Shown here one piece after another: positions 55,698-63,965 of a DNA stretch of 64,000 bases (its first letter is position 1; each line of letters begins with the position of its first letter). This stretch comes from JAZKIX01 sp040384645. GTDB lineage: Bacteria; Pseudomonadota; Gammaproteobacteria; Burkholderiales; Burkholderiaceae_D. A program made the position numbers and the translations under genes. Location: positions 1 through 64,000 of the forward strand of contig JAZKIX010000044.1 of the NCBI GenBank assembly GCA_040384645.1. The letters are read 5' to 3'. The notes under the pieces were generated by a model. It had not been told where the DNA came from, did no database searches, and saw nothing but the letters and a program-made list of their open reading frames with translations.

Positions 55698-56691
55698 CAC
55701 ATACTCCAAACAATTGACTGCCGATTCTTTCGCGTAGCTGGCGACCACCCGCTTGCACAGGGTGGGAAGTCATAATCTTCCTTGATGGATCAATGTCAAT
55801 AAGTTGATGCCATGCGCAGTAGCGAAAGAGAAGCCAACCTTCGTTTGAACTTATCCCGCACGCCATCGCGGCGGCTGGCACCGCTTGATTGATCGGCCAA
55901 TCGGCCTTCTCATTGACAATTTCGGAGAATGCATCAACTTGGCCGCTCAGTTGTGGGCAGACGTCTAAGGTCGCGCAGTCGAGCCAAGCTTCCAAATTCG
56001 CAGCCGTTTGCCTGGGCACTAACGCAGAGCTAGAAACGAAATAGCGGCCTCCAATTTCCTCCAAATATCTGCGTTCCAGCTCAAGCCGTTCTAGCGTGCG
56101 CCACTTAACCTGCGCGCTTGGCGAGGCTATAGGCTTCGAGGAAAAACCAACAATTTTTCTAGGTCGGGTAAGCGGCGGCGTTGCGAGCAAGTCGATGCTG
56201 GCAACGTAAGCCAGCTTTGTTCCGATCTCCACGCCGTGCAGAATATCCGCGTCTTGAGCAATTTTTAGTAATCCTTGCGACCACGGTGCTTCTTCGCAAT
56301 TTGCGTTGTGGCTACCGGCAAGTGGATGTGGATGGGCAACGGGCCAGATTGGGTATTGCTCGCGTAGGTCTTGTACACCGACCCATAAAAGAGTTAGCGC
56401 AGTGTGATACTCGCCAAGAGAAAAATAGTGAGCATCTCGTCCTAGTGGCGGCATCCAGGATACGACTTGCACCGAATACGGTGACGAGTTGCGTCTTTTG
56501 AGCGTTAGCCACGGCTTGTATGCTGCCAAGTGGCCAATTCCCATCCCTTCTCGAATCCGCTTATAAAGCTTTTCGTGAGTCATGCCTTTGAAAGAGCGCC
56601 TGCGTGGTGCCGGCTCAAGTGGTAGGGGCGGCTCCGGATCGTGCGGCACAAGCTGAACCGTTGACAGGTCGTGCTCGATAATTTGTGACAT
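55690..56691 (-). CDS. tnsA: TnsA-like endonuclease
   Basis: A 333-residue protein with the restriction-endonuclease-like core of TnsA: E94 (SLGEYHTAL), D167 (VASIDLL) and K186 (FSSKP), then the TnsA C-terminal signature WRTLERLELERRYLEE (about 197-212). TnsA cleaves the 5' ends, so with TnsB transposition should be cut-and-paste rather than replicative. It is the first tns gene, transcribed inward from the right end, as in Tn7. Confidence 0.88.
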   Translation of the reverse strand: MSQIIEHDLSTVQLVPHDPEPPLPLEPAPRRRSFKGMTHEKLYKRIREGMGIGHLAAYKPWLTLKRRNSSPYSVQVVSWMPPLGRDAHYFSLGEYHTALTLLWVGVQDLREQYPIWPVAHPHPLAGSHNANCEEAPWSQGLLKIAQDADILHGVEIGTKLAYVASIDLLATPPLTRPRKIVGFSSKPIASPSAQVKWRTLERLELERRYLEEIGGRYFVSSSALVPRQTAANLEAWLDCATLDVCPQLSGQVDAFSEIVNEKADWPINQAVPAAAMACGISSNEGWLLFRYCAWHQLIDIDPSRKIMTSHPVQAGGRQLRERIGSQLFGVCDD

Positions 56692-56851
56692 CTCAGTCGC
56701 CTTTCATCCATTGGTCTTCGATGCCTCGGCGGGAATGCCGACGCAACACCGAATAGCTCAAATTTCTGAGCTAAAAAGACCAAAAAAGAAATATATTGCG
56801 TCTACTCGCTCAGGATCAGGAGCGTTAATAATTGAGATGTCCGCTGGACCT

Positions 56852-57304
56852 TTATTCAGTTGATCTAATACCTGGGTCAGCTTGGTCGTGGCCTGTTTGG
56901 TCGCGTTTTTGCGTTTTTTTCTGCAGTGACCTTAGTTCGTCCGTGTTTAAAGCGGATGGAAGTTTCAGTGCCATTTGCATCAGTTCGACCTGAGCAGGAT
57001 GAAGCCGGTCAATCTGCCGCCTTAGCTCGTTGAACATTTTGAATGTTGCCTCAGTCGACTCTGCAGATAGCATAATCTTGCGCTGTGACTCATCAAGGGC
57101 GGCATTGAGTTTGTTCTCCCATAGTTCGCCGAGGTCTAGGGTCTTCACCAGCCGTGCGACAAAATCCTTATTCGGCGGTCCCTTTGCACCCACTTCAATA
57201 GCAGATACGTAACTCTGTTCAAAGCCGAGCCGAGTAGCAAATTCGGCTTGACGCATTCCAAGAGCCGCGCGCAACTCACGGAACACCATAGAGAAAGGAC
57301 TCAT
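56852..57304 (-). CDS. XRE-family regulator at the transposon right end
   Basis: A 150-residue protein with an N-terminal Cro/cI-type helix-turn-helix (FRELRAALGMRQAEFATRLGFEQSYVSAIEVGAKGP, about 8-43). A helical region follows (LRRQIDRLHPAQVELMQMALKL) and a hydrophilic tail. It lies 160 bases upstream of tnsA on the same strand and next to the right-end repeats, so it probably controls the tns operon and perhaps itself. The start could also be the ATG five codons in. Confidence 0.85.
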   Translation of the reverse strand: MSPFSMVFRELRAALGMRQAEFATRLGFEQSYVSAIEVGAKGPPNKDFVARLVKTLDLGELWENKLNAALDESQRKIMLSAESTEATFKMFNELRRQIDRLHPAQVELMQMALKLPSALNTDELRSLQKKTQKRDQTGHDQADPGIRSTE

Positions 57305-57410
57305 TCTCCAACCTTAGTAATAATTAGCACCATAATGAGTTCTAGCATAGTCGCGATTCCTTCGTTGTCAAACTTTTTTTGGCCAAGCGTTGCGCTGTGA
57401 AGATGCTTTC

Positions 57411-57488
57411 GTTCAAGCCTTTATTAATTTGCAGATCCCCCTGTTCAAGTCTTTATTAATCTGTTCAAGCCATTAATCCTCCGCAACA
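57411..57488. repeat. Transposon right end with three tightly packed TnsB-type sites
   Basis: GTTCAAGCCTTTATTAAT (57411-57428), GTTCAAGTCTTTATTAAT (57443-57460) and GTTCAAGCCATTAAT (57463-57477) repeat in direct order, followed by the terminus CCGCAACA ending at 57488. The denser packing than at the left end matches the right end of Tn7, next to tnsA. Confidence 0.92.
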
Positions 57489-57493
57489 CTTGT
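57489..57493. repeat. Target-site duplication CTTGT, right copy
   Basis: An exact copy of the five bases at 21501-21505, directly after the right terminus. Confidence 0.93.
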
Positions 57494-57501
57494 CTATATC
57501 C

Positions 57502-57554
57502 TTGACGCTGCCAGCGATGACGTTTAATATTACTGACTCAAGAGTAAGTTATTA
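57502..57554 (+). promoter_or_regulatory. Promoter and TetR-type operator of the tetR-MFP-RND operon
   Basis: -35 TTGACG (57502-57507), a 17-base spacer and -10 TAATAT (57525-57530) form a good sigma-70 promoter. An imperfect dyad, TAATATTACT (57525-57534) against AGTAAGTTATTA (57543-57554), overlaps the -10 and start region, the usual place for autoregulation by a TetR repressor. The transposon's target duplication ends 9 bases before the -35, so the promoter core is intact. Confidence 0.75.
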
Positions 57555-57559
57555 GGTTG

Positions 57560-58246
57560 ATGTCAGATATGCAATGTCTCTTTTCCTCCAAACCGCGCTG
57601 GGAACGGCGCAAGGATGCACGTCCGCAAGAGCTACTTGCGGCTGCGCTCGACCTGTTTGTCGAACGCGGTTTCGCCTCGACCCGGCTGGACGATGTAGCT
57701 AAACGCGCCGGCGTGTCCAAGGGTACTTTGTACCTGTACTTTTCCAATAAGGAAGAGCTGTTCAAAGCGGTGGTGCGCGAAAACATCCTGCCTTCTATTG
57801 GCGAGGCGGAAAACAGTATCGCTGGTTTTGAAGGCAGTAGCGTCGACCTGTTTCGCGCCCTGGTCTTTGCCTGGTGGCATCGCATCGGCGAAACCCCCGC
57901 CTCCGGCATTTGCAAGCTGGTGATGTCGGAAGCGGGCAATTTTCCCGAACTGGCGGCGTTTTATCAGGAAGAAGTGATTCAGCGCAGCCACGCCATGATT
58001 ACCCGCCTGCTGGACCGCGGTATTGCACGCGGCGAATTTCGCAATGTCGATACCATCCAACTGGCCAATGTGTTGGCAGCGCCAATTGTGATGCTGATGC
58101 TTTCCAAGCACTCCTTCAATTTGTGCCAGGTGGCATCGCCCGAAGAATACCTCAATAAGTTTATCGACCTGTGCTTGCATGGCTTGCTTAAAACGCCAGC
58201 CGGCGACAGCGCAGCGTCATCTGCCAATGCGGAGCCCCCATGCTAA
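57560..58246 (+). CDS. TetR/AcrR-family repressor of an RND pump
   Basis: A 228-residue regulator. The N-terminal helix-turn-helix is typical (ELLAAALDLFVERGFASTRLDDVAKRAGVSKGTLYLYFSNKEELFKAVV, residues 25-73), with a larger ligand-binding helical domain behind it. The ATG at 57560 follows a TTG that could also initiate. It overlaps the MFP gene by 7 bp, so it heads the pump operon and should repress it until an inducer binds. Confidence 0.92.
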   Translation: MSDMQCLFSSKPRWERRKDARPQELLAAALDLFVERGFASTRLDDVAKRAGVSKGTLYLYFSNKEELFKAVVRENILPSIGEAENSIAGFEGSSVDLFRALVFAWWHRIGETPASGICKLVMSEAGNFPELAAFYQEEVIQRSHAMITRLLDRGIARGEFRNVDTIQLANVLAAPIVMLMLSKHSFNLCQVASPEEYLNKFIDLCLHGLLKTPAGDSAASSANAEPPC

Positions 58247-59391
58247 AGCGTCGATCCCTCTGGATCGTATTGGCTGCCACCATCCTGATTGCCTTGATTG
58301 GCGGCAGGGTCATGGCGAAGAAAAATGCGCCGGATGTCACCAATTTGGCAGTAGCTGCTGCGCCAGCCGCGCTGGAATTTTTGCCCAGCGACGTGACCGA
58401 AGTCAAAGCCGGCGACATCCGCAAAGTACTGCAATTGTCGGGCAGCCTGCGCGCCGTCAATCAAGCTGCAGTCAAGGCCAAAGTCGGCGGCGAAGTGCGC
58501 GAAGTGCTGGTGCGTGAAGGTGAATTGGTCAAGCAAGGTCAAGTCTTGATCAAGATGGACGTGAGCGAATACCAGGCCCGCTTCGAGCAAAGCAAGGGCA
58601 CTTTGCAAGCGATGCATGGCCAGCTCGATATCGCCACCAAGACTCGCGACAACAATAAGGAATTGCTCGCCAAAGGCTTCATTTCCAAGAACTCTTTCGA
58701 CAATGCCGACAGCCAATACGCGATTGCCCGCGCCAACCTGGAATCGGCGCAAGGCGGTTTGGATGTGGCAAAAAAATCACTGGCCGACACCGTGATCCGG
58801 GCCCCGATCACGGGCTTGGTTAGCGTGCGCAGCGTGCAGCCGGGTGAGAAAGTCTCGCCCGACAATCGCCTGCTCGACCTGGTCGATTTGCGCCAGATGG
58901 AGATGGAAGCAGCGCTGCCGGTATCCGATATCGCCAGCGTCACGTTGGGGCAAGAAGTGCAAGTGACGATCGAAGGCTTGCCCAACGCCCTGCCTGGCAA
59001 AGTGGCGCGCATCAATCCGGCGACACAGGCTGGATCGCGCTCGATCCTGGTCTACATCGCACTCGACAATCCACAAAATACCTTGCGCATGGGCATGTTC
59101 GGCGAAGCCAAGCTGACGCTGGCGAAAAAAGCCGGTGTGCTGACAGTGCCGCAATCAGCGGTGCAAACCGAAGCTGGCGCCGCCGTCATCTACGCCATCG
59201 AACATGGCAAGCTGATTGCCAAGCCGGTGACTTTAGGCATCAAGGGCGAAAACCAAGAAGGTGCTTCGGTTGAAGTATTGCAAGGCTTGGATAACGGTGC
59301 GCAAATCGTGAAAACCAATCTGGGTAATTTGCAGGCTGGGACGGTGATCCGGTTTGCCAAGGCGGGTAATGTGATTAGCAAGGCGCAGTGA
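58240..59391 (+). CDS. RND efflux periplasmic adaptor (MFP)
   Basis: A 383-residue HlyD/AcrA-type membrane fusion protein. An N-terminal membrane anchor (about 5-25) is followed by lipoyl halves (AKVGGEVREVLVREGELVKQGQVLIKMD; VIRAPITGLVSVRSVQPGEKV) around a short coiled hairpin, then barrel and membrane-proximal domains ending LQAGTVIRF. It links the RND pump encoded downstream to an outer-membrane channel. Repeat copy D lies between this gene and the pump gene. Confidence 0.92.
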   Translation: MLKRRSLWIVLAATILIALIGGRVMAKKNAPDVTNLAVAAAPAALEFLPSDVTEVKAGDIRKVLQLSGSLRAVNQAAVKAKVGGEVREVLVREGELVKQGQVLIKMDVSEYQARFEQSKGTLQAMHGQLDIATKTRDNNKELLAKGFISKNSFDNADSQYAIARANLESAQGGLDVAKKSLADTVIRAPITGLVSVRSVQPGEKVSPDNRLLDLVDLRQMEMEAALPVSDIASVTLGQEVQVTIEGLPNALPGKVARINPATQAGSRSILVYIALDNPQNTLRMGMFGEAKLTLAKKAGVLTVPQSAVQTEAGAAVIYAIEHGKLIAKPVTLGIKGENQEGASVEVLQGLDNGAQIVKTNLGNLQAGTVIRFAKAGNVISKAQ

Positions 59392-59429
59392 CCAAAGATC
59401 CGCCGCACTGCATTGATTCATAAAAATGA

Positions 59430-59505
59430 GGGGGTATAAGGCAAAACAATGCCTCCCCCGCACGTTTTAATTGCGCTAAATAAAATACCCACCCCAGTAT
59501 TAAAA
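59430..59505 (+). repeat. 76-nt intergenic repeat, copy D
   Basis: GGGGGTATAAGGCAAAACAA..., then CCGCACGTTTTAATT, ending CACCCCAGTATTAAAA; the same length as A and C with no gaps. AGGC pairs with GCCT and GGGGG with CCCCC in its first third. It lies between the MFP and RND genes and is transcribed within their operon. Confidence 0.8.
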
Positions 59506-59567
59506 CAGCGTTTTACCGCATCCAGACAATAATATTGCGCTAGGCGCAGAGTACAAAGGATCGTTCC

Positions 59568-62500
59568 ATGTGGTTTACCCGCATCAGTATCGGCAATCCC
59601 GTCCTTGCGACGATGATGATGCTTGCCTTCGTCGTGCTTGGCCTGTTTTCGTATACCCGGCTGCGGGTCGACCAATTCCCCGATATCACCTTCCCGGTGG
59701 TCGTGGTGCAAACCGACTATCCCGGCGCATCGCCGGAGACGGTAGAAGCCGATATTTCACGCAAGGTGGAAGAAGCGGTCAATACCATCAACGGCATCAA
59801 TGCCCTCACTTCGCGCTCATATGAAGGCTCGTCGGTGGTCATTATCGAATTCGACTTGACTATCGATCCGGCGCAGGCGGCGCAAGATGTACGGGAAAAA
59901 GTGGCGCTGATCAAAACCATCTTCCGCAAGGAAGTCAAAGAGCCGCGTGTGATGCGTTTCGATCCGGCTGACAAACCGATCTTTTCGATTTCGGTCACCA
60001 ACGATGCCAATATCAAGCAGCGCGGCTTTCGCGACTTGACCACGATTGCCGATCAAGTGATCAAGAAGCGGCTGGAAAATGTACGCGGCGTAGGCTCGGT
60101 CGCCCTGATCGGCGGCGTCAAGCGCGAGATCGCAATTTACGTCAAGCCGACTGAAATGGAATCGCTCGGCATCGGCGTCGATCAAGTCATCAATGCCATC
60201 CGCAATGAAAATCAGGAATTGCCAACCGGCGCCATCCGTTCGCTGGAAAATGAAAAAGTAGTGCAGGTACGCGGCAAGATCAAGAATCCGGACGATTTCG
60301 GCCGCATCATCGTCGCCAGGCGCGGCGGCGTGCCAGTCTTGCTGTCGCAAATCGCGACCGTCGTCGACGGCCAGCAAGAGCAGGAAAGCCTGGCGCTGTT
60401 CAACGGCCGCCGCACGCTGGCACTGGATGTGCTCAAGGCGCAGGGGCAAAACACCATCGAAGTTGCCGACGGCCTGAGCGCCGCAATCAAGGAGCTGGAG
60501 CCACGCATGACGGCGCTCTACCCTGGCGTAAAAATTGAAGTGATCAAGGATGGCTCGCGCCAAATCCGGGTCGGGGTGCAAAACGTGCGCCGCACCTTGA
60601 TCGAAGGCGCAGCATTGACCATCCTGATCGTGTTCCTATTCCTCAACTCATGGCGCTCGACCGTGATCACTGGGCTGACCTTGCCGGTGGCGTTGATCGG
60701 CACTTTCCTGTTCATGAATATCTTTGGCTTTACCATCAATATGATTACCTTGATGGCACTCTCGCTATGCGTCGGTCTGTTGATCGACGATGCCATTGTG
60801 GTACGTGAAAACATCGTGCGCCACGCCGGCATGAAGGTCGGCGGCAAGTTCAAGAGCCATCGCGCTGCGGCGCTGGAAGGCACCTCGGAAATCGGCCTGG
60901 CAGTGCTGGCAACCACTCTGTCCATCGTGGCAGTGTTCTTGCCGGTCGGTTTCATGGGCGGCATCATCGGGCGCTTTTTTCATCAATTCGGCATCACGGT
61001 GACGGCAGCGGTCTTGATCTCGATGTTCGTCTCGTTCACGCTGGACCCGATGCTGTCCTCGATCTGGCCCGATCCCGATGTGCACGGCAAGACTGGCGAG
61101 CGCAAGGGCATTTACGCCAACACGATAGGCCGTGTGCTGGAGCAATTTGAACGTTTGGTGCAGTGGTCGTCCAATGCCTATCAACGCATGTTGCGCTGGT
61201 CACTCAAGCACCGCATCGTCACCTTGCTGGTGGCGGTGGCGACATTTTTTGGCGGACTGGCGATCCCGATGACCGGCTTGATCGGATCGGAATTTGTGCC
61301 ACAAGCCGATTATTCCGAAACTGGCGTTACGTACTACACGCCGACCGGATCGTCGCTTGAATTTACCGAAAGCAAAGTGCATCAAGTTGAAGCGGTATTG
61401 CGTGAATTTCCTGAAGTGGTCGACACCTATACCAGCGTCAATACCGGCAACTCACAAGGCAAGAGCTACGCCACCACGTTTGTCCGCCTGAAACCACGCG
61501 ACCAGCGCCAACGCAGCACCATGCAAATGAGTCCGCTGCTGCGGGCGCGCCTGATCCAGATTGCCGGCGTCACGGTGACCCACATCGGCACGCTGGATGG
61601 CGTGGGCGGCGACAACAAGCAATTGCGCCTCAGCATTCTCGGCCCAGACTTGAAGGAACTGGCGCGCATCTCGCAAGAGGTGCAAGCCAAATTGCATGCG
61701 ATACCGGGCGTGGTCGATCTCGACTCCAGCCTAAAGGCCCAAAAACCGACCATCTCAATCGAACCTAAACGCGAACTGGGTGCGGAACTCGGGGTCGGCG
61801 TAGCGCAGATCGGCAATGCGCTGCGGCCCTTGCTGGCAGGCGAAGCGGCCAGCACCTGGCGAGCGCCGGATGATGAAAATTACGATGTCAATGTGCGGCT
61901 GGCGCCATCGCAGCGCAATAACCTGGACGACCTGTCGCGCCTGATGCTGACCAGCAATCAGAACAATGCCGATGGCTCAGCCAAGATGGTGCCGCTGCGC
62001 CAGGTTGCCACCATTGCCGAATCAACTGGCGCCAACCAGATCAACCGGCGCGACCTCAATCGCGAGGTTGAACTGTCCGGCAATGTGGTCGGGCGCTCGG
62101 CCGGCGAAGCCAGTGCGGAAGTCAAAAAAGCGCTGGATGCCATGCACTGGCAACCCGGCTATCGTTATCAGATGGGCGGCGCTACCAAGAGCATGAACGA
62201 GTCGGCCGGTTATGCGCTGTCGGCATTGGCGCTGGCAGTGATTTTTATTTACATGATCCTGGCCTCGCAATTTGCCAGCTTCTTGCAGCCGGTCGCGATC
62301 ATGTCGTCGCTGCCGCTCACTTTGATCGGCGTGTTTTTGTCGCTGATGTTTTTCCGCTCGACGCTCAATATGTTCTCTATTATCGGCTTCATCATGCTGA
62401 TGGGGCTGGTGACCAAGAACGCGATCTTGCTAGTCGATTTTGCCAACCAGGCCCGGCGCGCCGGCGCCGACCGATTTGAAGCGTTACTGGAAGCGGCTCA

Positions 62501-62777
62501 CGTGCGATTCCGCCCAATTGTGATGACCACGCTGGCAATGGTGTTCGGCATGGTGCCCTTGGCATTTGGCCTGGCTGAAGGCTCAGAGCAACGCGCACCG
62601 ATGGGCCAGGCCGTGATCGGCGGCATCATCACGTCAACCCTGTTGACCCTGGTGGTAGTACCGGTGGTGTACACCTATCTGGACGATCTGGCGGCATGGA
62701 TTAAACGCAAATGGCAGGGCGATTCCTCTGCTATGGCGGACGATCTGGCGCTACGTGAACCGGCGGAATTAGCTTGA
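59568..62777 (+). CDS. HAE1-family RND multidrug efflux pump
   Basis: A 1069-residue AcrB/MdtB-like transporter with twelve membrane helices and two large periplasmic loops. TM4 carries the proton-relay acidic pair in LCVGLLIDDAIVVRENIVRH, typical of the drug (HAE1) branch rather than the heavy-metal branch. The N-terminus WFTRISIGNPVLATMMMLAFVVLG and the ARLKPRDQRQRS-type porter loop fit. It exports lipophilic compounds with proton antiport. It is controlled by the upstream TetR gene; no outer-membrane gene is in the operon, but a TolC-like gene begins at the window edge. Confidence 0.93.
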   Translation: MWFTRISIGNPVLATMMMLAFVVLGLFSYTRLRVDQFPDITFPVVVVQTDYPGASPETVEADISRKVEEAVNTINGINALTSRSYEGSSVVIIEFDLTIDPAQAAQDVREKVALIKTIFRKEVKEPRVMRFDPADKPIFSISVTNDANIKQRGFRDLTTIADQVIKKRLENVRGVGSVALIGGVKREIAIYVKPTEMESLGIGVDQVINAIRNENQELPTGAIRSLENEKVVQVRGKIKNPDDFGRIIVARRGGVPVLLSQIATVVDGQQEQESLALFNGRRTLALDVLKAQGQNTIEVADGLSAAIKELEPRMTALYPGVKIEVIKDGSRQIRVGVQNVRRTLIEGAALTILIVFLFLNSWRSTVITGLTLPVALIGTFLFMNIFGFTINMITLMALSLCVGLLIDDAIVVRENIVRHAGMKVGGKFKSHRAAALEGTSEIGLAVLATTLSIVAVFLPVGFMGGIIGRFFHQFGITVTAAVLISMFVSFTLDPMLSSIWPDPDVHGKTGERKGIYANTIGRVLEQFERLVQWSSNAYQRMLRWSLKHRIVTLLVAVATFFGGLAIPMTGLIGSEFVPQADYSETGVTYYTPTGSSLEFTESKVHQVEAVLREFPEVVDTYTSVNTGNSQGKSYATTFVRLKPRDQRQRSTMQMSPLLRARLIQIAGVTVTHIGTLDGVGGDNKQLRLSILGPDLKELARISQEVQAKLHAIPGVVDLDSSLKAQKPTISIEPKRELGAELGVGVAQIGNALRPLLAGEAASTWRAPDDENYDVNVRLAPSQRNNLDDLSRLMLTSNQNNADGSAKMVPLRQVATIAESTGANQINRRDLNREVELSGNVVGRSAGEASAEVKKALDAMHWQPGYRYQMGGATKSMNESAGYALSALALAVIFIYMILASQFASFLQPVAIMSSLPLTLIGVFLSLMFFRSTLNMFSIIGFIMLMGLVTKNAILLVDFANQARRAGADRFEALLEAAHVRFRPIVMTTLAMVFGMVPLAFGLAEGSEQRAPMGQAVIGGIITSTLLTLVVVPVVYTYLDDLAAWIKRKWQGDSSAMADDLALREPAELA

Positions 62778-62904
62778 TTTTTGGTTGCCTCATGTAACGT
62801 TTTGTACCCATGTCCAGCTCACAATAAAACCCTTTAGAATTCGCCATCCTTTGTTAATTCATTCCCGACTTTAAACATCTTTTCTATTTAGCGAGTATAA
62901 AAAT

Positions 62905-63570
62905 ATGAATATCGAGCAAGCCCGTTTCAATATGATCGAACAGCAAATCCGCCCGTGGGACGTGCTGGACCTGGATGTGCTGGACTTGCTCGCCATCGTC
63001 AAACGCGAGGATTTTGTGCCAGCTGCGTATAAATCGCTGGCCTTCATGGATACAGAAATTCCGCTGCCGGGCGGCGAAGTCATGCTCACGCCAAAACTAG
63101 AAGCGCGGCTATTGCAAGAAGTGGCAGTGAAACGCCATGAAAACGTATTGGAAATCGGTACTGGCTCCGGCTATATGGCAGCCTTACTAGCCTACAAGGG
63201 ACGCCATGTCACCACGGTCGAAATCTCGCCCGAGCTGAAAGCGCTGGCTGAAAAAAACCTGCACGATAACCAGATCAGCAATGTCACCGTCGTGCTTGGC
63301 AATGGCGCCCAAGGTTGGAGCGGCAGCGGCAATCACAGCGCCCCTTACGACGTGATCGTTATTTCCGGTTCGCTGCCATTTTTGCCGCCAGCTTTTTTGG
63401 AGCAAATCAAGGTCGGCGGCCGCATCGCCGCCATCGTGGGCGAGGCGCCGATCATGCGGGCGCAACTGATCACCCGCGTATCGGACACCAGCTTCGATAC
63501 CGTCACCCTGTTTGAAACTTCCGTCAAGCCATTGCGCGAGGCGTCGATGCCTTCGCAATTCAAGTTTTAA
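62905..63570 (+). CDS. pcm: Protein-L-isoaspartate O-methyltransferase
   Basis: Methylates L-isoaspartyl residues in aged proteins to start their repair, using SAM in the cytoplasm. The 221-residue sequence has the family N-terminus (ARFNMIEQQIRPWDVLD), motif I VLEIGTGSGYMAALLA at about residues 75-90, and a later MPSQFKF C-terminus, which is common in the betaproteobacterial branch. The branch often lies just upstream of a rhodanese gene and tolC, as here (10 bases to the next start). Confidence 0.93.
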   Translation: MNIEQARFNMIEQQIRPWDVLDLDVLDLLAIVKREDFVPAAYKSLAFMDTEIPLPGGEVMLTPKLEARLLQEVAVKRHENVLEIGTGSGYMAALLAYKGRHVTTVEISPELKALAEKNLHDNQISNVTVVLGNGAQGWSGSGNHSAPYDVIVISGSLPFLPPAFLEQIKVGGRIAAIVGEAPIMRAQLITRVSDTSFDTVTLFETSVKPLREASMPSQFKF

Positions 63571-63580
63571 GGACAATGCC

Positions 63581-63904
63581 ATGCAACAAATGACCGCCCC
63601 TGAGCTGGCGCAATGGTTAGCCGATAGCAGCCGCGCCCGACCGTTCTTGCTGGATGTACGCGAACCGTGGGAATACGAGACCTGCCATATCGACGGCGCA
63701 GTACTGATACCGATGAATACGATACCGACCCGCCTTAACGAGCTGGAAGAAGATGCCGAGATCGTCTGCATTTGCCATCACGGTGCGCGCAGTATGCAAG
63801 TGGCGGCATTCCTTGAGCGCAATGGCTACGCCCACACCACCAACCTGACCGGCGGCGTGCATGCCTGGGCCAAGCAAGTGGATAACGCGATGCCGACCTA
63901 TTGA
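63581..63904 (+). CDS. Single-domain rhodanese-like protein
   Basis: A 107-residue rhodanese domain (sulfurtransferase fold) with the active-site loop CHHGARS at C65 and the conserved DVREPWEYETCHIDGAVLIPM and GGVHAWA segments. The start at 63581 follows AAGGA; an upstream in-frame start would overlap pcm. Thiosulfate or persulfide sulfur transfer is the family activity; the partner is unknown. Confidence 0.92.
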   Translation: MQQMTAPELAQWLADSSRARPFLLDVREPWEYETCHIDGAVLIPMNTIPTRLNELEEDAEIVCICHHGARSMQVAAFLERNGYAHTTNLTGGVHAWAKQVDNAMPTY

Positions 63905-63965
63905 GCGACCACGGATAGGCCGAGCTTTTTTCAACCCCTTTTGAATGATTCTCACGGAGAATGCA

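Larger units (their letters stand above)
21506..57488. mobile_element. Tn7-like transposon, about 36.0 kb, metal-resistance and LexA/TcmP cargo
   Basis: The left terminus reads TGTTACGTCGGAATAAAG and continues to CTTGAAC; the right terminus, read inward, is TGTTGCGGAGGATTAATGG and continues to CTTGAAC. Both are 26 bases long and match at 18 positions with no gaps. Each end carries three related CTTGAAC sites, and CTTGT flanks both ends. The element encodes TnsA, TnsB, TnsC, two TniQ proteins and an XRE regulator at its right end, transcribed inward as in Tn7, with all cargo between them and the left end. Coding capacity and both ends look intact, so it may still be mobile. Confidence 0.95.

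Noticed and set aside
57411..57477. The GTTCAAGNCTTTATTAAT repeats as a CRISPR array
   Set aside because: There are only three copies, spacers are 2-14 bases, and the same motif occurs inverted at the left end. They are transposase-binding sites.
21506..57488. A CRISPR-associated Tn7-like (CAST) system
   Set aside because: Two TniQ proteins raised the possibility, but no cas genes and no array of spaced direct repeats were found in the element.
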